A stretch of 64,000 bases of DNA from contig NZ_KB903621.1 in NCBI RefSeq assembly GCF_000379725.1, positions 124,001-188,000 of the forward strand, read 5' to 3'. Under the pieces are notes generated by a model that saw nothing but the letters and a program-made list of their open reading frames with translations, ran no database searches and was not told the origin of the DNA. The stretch is from Cytophaga aurantiaca DSM 3654 (GTDB lineage: Bacteria > Bacteroidota > Bacteroidia > Cytophagales > Cytophagaceae). Positions 61,349 through 64,000 of the stretch are shown one piece after another. The position numbers and the translations under genes are program-made. Every line of letters begins with the position of its first letter. Position 1 is the stretch's first letter.

Positions 61349-62569
61349 TTAGAAGTTATAGGTTAGTGAAAGACCCGGTACTAAAATACGTGTCTTGTAT
61401 GTACCTGACATATTGGTTTCAATATTGGTATCGGTACGTTTCATAAAGTTGATGTAACTGAATGATGCATCGATACTCAATTTATCTATTGGCTTATAAC
61501 CTATACCAGCCGTATAATTCAAACGGTCTGCATCCGGAACTTCCGGTGTTACATAGCCATCTTTAATCGGAGTCTTTTCAAAATTGATCCCTGCACGAAC
61601 CTGGAATTTATCGCTCAATGTATATTGACCACCCAAACGCAATGCATAGGTATTTTTATAATTTCTTGGCGACTCTGTATCTTTTAACGATGAGGTGTTT
61701 TGATCGTAATCAAATGCCAGCGATTTATAACTGGACCAGCCAATAAAATTGGCATCAAACGTAAGCAATAATTTTTCTGTAGGTTTTACGCCCACACCTA
61801 CTGTCAATACTTGTGGCAATGGTATCGATGCGCTGAAACCGCCAGAAGGAAAACTGGTTGCTAAAGACGGCGGCACATTAAATGTTGCTGTTCCGTTGTT
61901 CAATTTCATTTTAACTTCTGAACGATATGAAATACCAAAAGACAATTTATCAGATGGTTTATAGTATACACCTAAGTTATATCCCATACCACCTGCAGTA
62001 CCTGTTAAGTTTGCTGTTGAAGTTTGTCCGTTTGAATTTGCGATCGGCAAATCTCTGCTTAATTCTATATGTCCATAACCGTATACAAAACCTGCACCTA
62101 TGCCTAGTTTGTCATTAATTTTATAACTCACCGTTGGCTGAAAAAATACCGATAACAATTTCAGTTCTGTAATCGTGTATCTACCCGACCATCCGTTTGG
62201 ATACGTGATCGTACTGCCGAATGGTGTGTAAATCCCCATACCGAATTTGAATTTACTGTCTTTCGGGCCCCATACTCCGTAACCGGTGAATGGAGTGCTT
62301 ATTGGAGAGATCGTGTGATACTGCTGCTGGCTGTTTCCGTCTCTGAATGCGGTGCTTCCGGAAGTTAAACTTACACCGGCACTTACACTGTTGCCTTCCA
62401 GATGCGACACACTTCCCGGATTATAGAAAACACTTGCAGCATCTAAGTTTGTTGCAACACCTGCCGCGCCCATGGCTTGCTGCTTCTGCCCCTGCAGATT
62501 GACCTGAAAGCCTTGTGCAAAAAGCCATACAGGTGACAGCATACAAATACCAATTAATAATTTTTTCAT
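61349..62569 (-). CDS. FadL/OmpP1-family outer-membrane transporter
   Basis: The 406-residue protein has a signal peptide (PVWLFAQGFQ) and the FadL pattern: the hatch-forming NLQGQKQQAMGAAGVATNLD near the mature N-terminus, then fourteen amphipathic strands ending GLSLTYNF. Members import long-chain fatty acids or other hydrophobic compounds. The SGNH hydrolase gene follows after 6 bases. A pairing of uptake channel and esterase is common in Bacteroidota. Confidence 0.93.
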   Translation of the reverse strand: MKKLLIGICMLSPVWLFAQGFQVNLQGQKQQAMGAAGVATNLDAASVFYNPGSVSHLEGNSVSAGVSLTSGSTAFRDGNSQQQYHTISPISTPFTGYGVWGPKDSKFKFGMGIYTPFGSTITYPNGWSGRYTITELKLLSVFFQPTVSYKINDKLGIGAGFVYGYGHIELSRDLPIANSNGQTSTANLTGTAGGMGYNLGVYYKPSDKLSFGISYRSEVKMKLNNGTATFNVPPSLATSFPSGGFSASIPLPQVLTVGVGVKPTEKLLLTFDANFIGWSSYKSLAFDYDQNTSSLKDTESPRNYKNTYALRLGGQYTLSDKFQVRAGINFEKTPIKDGYVTPEVPDADRLNYTAGIGYKPIDKLSIDASFSYINFMKRTDTNIETNMSGTYKTRILVPGLSLTYNF

Positions 62570-62751
62570 AGCATTAGATGATTACGGTTTAAAATTTTTT
62601 AAAAATGCAATTGGTGACAATCCTTAAAAATTTAGGACATAGTCTTAATATACACATTCAAAACTTTATATAAAAGCTTTGTTCTGTCCCAATTATTAAT
62701 TTATACGGCTAACGATTTAAAAAGGGTTTAAAATATCTTGCTCATGCAATT

Positions 62752-63327
62752 TTAATTTTGATCGGGTTTCTTTAAATACTCATCCGTAAAATGTTTTTTC
62801 TCTTTGGGATTCGAGAATTTCTCCGTGTTGTAATTCTTAGAGTTTCCTTTAGAAATGGACAATGATTGCCAGTTTTCATTACAAAGCATTTTTCCTAAAA
62901 AAACAATCTGTCCTACGTGGTATGGATAATGCGCCAATTGCCGATTGATAGCTTCCATCACAGTATGTCCCTGATTGCGGATATAAATGGTTTTTACTAA
63001 ATCTTCTTCCTGTAAATTATTGAGTGCACTGAAGAGACAATTCCAGCCTTCGTTCCATTTTAGTAATAATGCTTCTCGTGTTTTATCTTCGGTTTCAAAT
63101 TCTGCATCTCTGTTACGCCATTCTTTTTCGCCATCAGCTGTTAAAAAATCTGTCCAGCGTGATAACATGTTTCCCCAAAGATGTTTCACTATAATTGCAA
63201 TGCTATTGCTTTCCGGATTATACTGCCAATACAGTTGCTCGTCGCTTAGTTGCAAAAATGTTTTTTCACCTAATAGTTTATAGTATTCAAACTGTTTTAT
63301 GGTGCTTTCTAAATAATTGCTTTTCAT
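62752..63327 (-). CDS. DinB-like / DUF1572-type protein
   Basis: ATG 63327 gives 191 residues. The four-helix DinB-like fold is indicated by SIAIIVKHLWGNMLSRWTDF and NRQLAHYPYHVGQIVFLGKM, which supply the three His metal ligands (His in KHLW, and two in HYPYH). Related enzymes include mycothiol- or bacillithiol-dependent transferases. Function in this organism is unknown. Confidence 0.85.
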   Translation of the reverse strand: MKSNYLESTIKQFEYYKLLGEKTFLQLSDEQLYWQYNPESNSIAIIVKHLWGNMLSRWTDFLTADGEKEWRNRDAEFETEDKTREALLLKWNEGWNCLFSALNNLQEEDLVKTIYIRNQGHTVMEAINRQLAHYPYHVGQIVFLGKMLCNENWQSLSISKGNSKNYNTEKFSNPKEKKHFTDEYLKKPDQN

Positions 63328-63393
63328 AAAATTCAGGCTTATGTATTTCACTAATAAAAAACAAAGAGTAAGCGTTTTTAAAATAGTTATACT

Positions 63394-64000
63394 TTATAAA
63401 TATATTCCTTTTGAAACTTCCCAACTGTATGGACCTTTATAGTTTTTTAATGTCATGATAGTGTTTTCAAGTTTTCCCCATTCTGTTTTAGGTTCAGCAG
63501 AAGATTCATCATTCCCTGTTGAAACACTCCATTTCTTGGACAAAAAATTAAAACTATAATTCTGAAATTTCTTTGTTACTTGATTGTATATATTTCTATC
63601 TGCACCAATTAAATAGAAATCGTTTTCTTTATATCTGAACTTGTAATTTGTCAGATTATCCGTACTGCCGCCTTTGTAAAAAGAAATTTCCAAAATCCCA
63701 TTCACAATCTGCATGCCTTCATACCATGCACTCGTTTGATATTGATTGTATAATATTAAATTATTGCATTGCTCAATCAACTTAAATTGATTTTGAATGC
63801 TGTCGAAAAATGCAATTACAAGAATAAAATGTTGAAACTGTTCAGGTTTTAAATTTTTATTATTCCTATTCTCAATAACAAAGGCTACATCTTTAAAAGT
63901 ATCTTTATTTAAATCTCCACTCACTGTATCAACAACATTCCAATCAGTAGGTATAAAGTCTTTTATGTTTTTTGCTTTGGGTTTGATTGCTGGATATATA
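63394..64000 (-). CDS. Hypothetical protein, 5' end outside window
   Basis: The reading frame is open to the right edge, so the apparent GTG start at 63924 is internal and the true start lies outside. Visible sequence includes IKDFIPTDWNVVDTVSGDLN, then KDTFKDVAFVIENRN, an Asp/Asn-rich loop resembling an FG-GAP or calcium-binding type segment, and a C-terminal beta domain (YKFRYKENDFYLIGADRNIY, SWEVSKGIYL). The family is a common secreted unknown of Bacteroidota, recalled from memory. A signal peptide cannot be judged. Confidence 0.7.
   Translation of the reverse strand, partial: IYPAIKPKAKNIKDFIPTDWNVVDTVSGDLNKDTFKDVAFVIENRNNKNLKPEQFQHFILVIAFFDSIQNQFKLIEQCNNLILYNQYQTSAWYEGMQIVNGILEISFYKGGSTDNLTNYKFRYKENDFYLIGADRNIYNQVTKKFQNYSFNFLSKKWSVSTGNDESSAEPKTEWGKLENTIMTLKNYKGPYSWEVSKGIYL

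Noticed and set aside
63922-63924. GTG at 63924 as the start of the last gene
   Set aside because: The frame continues open to the window edge with sensible protein sequence, so the GTG is internal.
1-64000. tRNA or rRNA genes
   Set aside because: No cloverleaf-like segment ending in CCA and no conserved rRNA blocks were recognised by eye; a covariance-model search would be decisive.

Overview
The window is chromosomal DNA from a low-G+C member of the Bacteroidota. Family content places it near Cytophaga: SPFH, DUF4142, GIN and STN/FecR proteins, a YwqK-type repeat protein, a ligase-associated repair operon, and few Shine-Dalgarno sites. A Cytophaga hutchinsonii-like organism is an inference; no marker gene here proves it. 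No rRNA, tRNA, CRISPR array, insertion sequence or prophage was recognised.

Layout. 1-4.2 kb: 5' part of a GH3 beta-glucosidase, an aldo/keto reductase, a group II truncated haemoglobin, a TlpA-like thiol protein and a small unknown. 4.4-8.7 kb: a variant P-II protein, the ammonium channel Amt and a SulP anion transporter. 8.7-14.4 kb: an SPFH lipoprotein, then a four-gene operon of SMP-30 lactonase lipoprotein, ECF sigma factor, FecR anti-sigma factor and an STN/surface-repeat protein. 14.4-17.3 kb: a nucleoside-recognition (gate) membrane protein, a rhodanese-thioredoxin lipoprotein and a secreted unknown.

17.4-27.5 kb is a dense minus-strand block of small envelope and stress proteins. 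It holds two lmo0937-type peptides, YtxH, a holin-superfamily protein, two DUF4142 proteins, BrkB/YihY and TspO, next to a CHASE3-PAS sensor kinase, a receiver and an AraC regulator. 27.6-30.9 kb holds two damaged genes: a GNAT acetyltransferase with one in-frame stop, and a sensor kinase broken by a frameshift beside its intact paralogue. 30.9-41.5 kb: a DUF4380 lipoprotein, thiol peroxidase, a discoidin-like/OmpA protein, two tandem paralogous secreted proteins, a YwqK-like repeat protein, a PAS-DHp protein without an ATPase domain, and an OmpR/kinase pair.

41.6-50.8 kb: a PepSY-like protein, an MsbA-type ABC exporter, a TolC-adaptor-CzcA/CusA heavy-metal RND operon and a YD-like repeat protein. 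50.9-53.6 kb: an SDR, an AraC regulator and a GIN-domain lipoprotein. 53.6-59.4 kb: the ligase-associated DNA repair operon (exonuclease, ligase, Lhr-like helicase, PdeM). 59.5-64 kb: a small membrane protein, a FadL-SGNH pair, a DinB-like protein and the 3' part of an unknown gene.

Structured intergenic DNA is notable: two 146-147 bp double-hairpin elements 33 kb apart, a cluster of four hairpins near 15.7 kb, and two CTCCAAGG palindromes. No clearly new defence or mobile system was found. The best leads are the FecR-controlled surface-repeat operon, the 17-27 kb envelope-stress block and the dispersed hairpin repeats.
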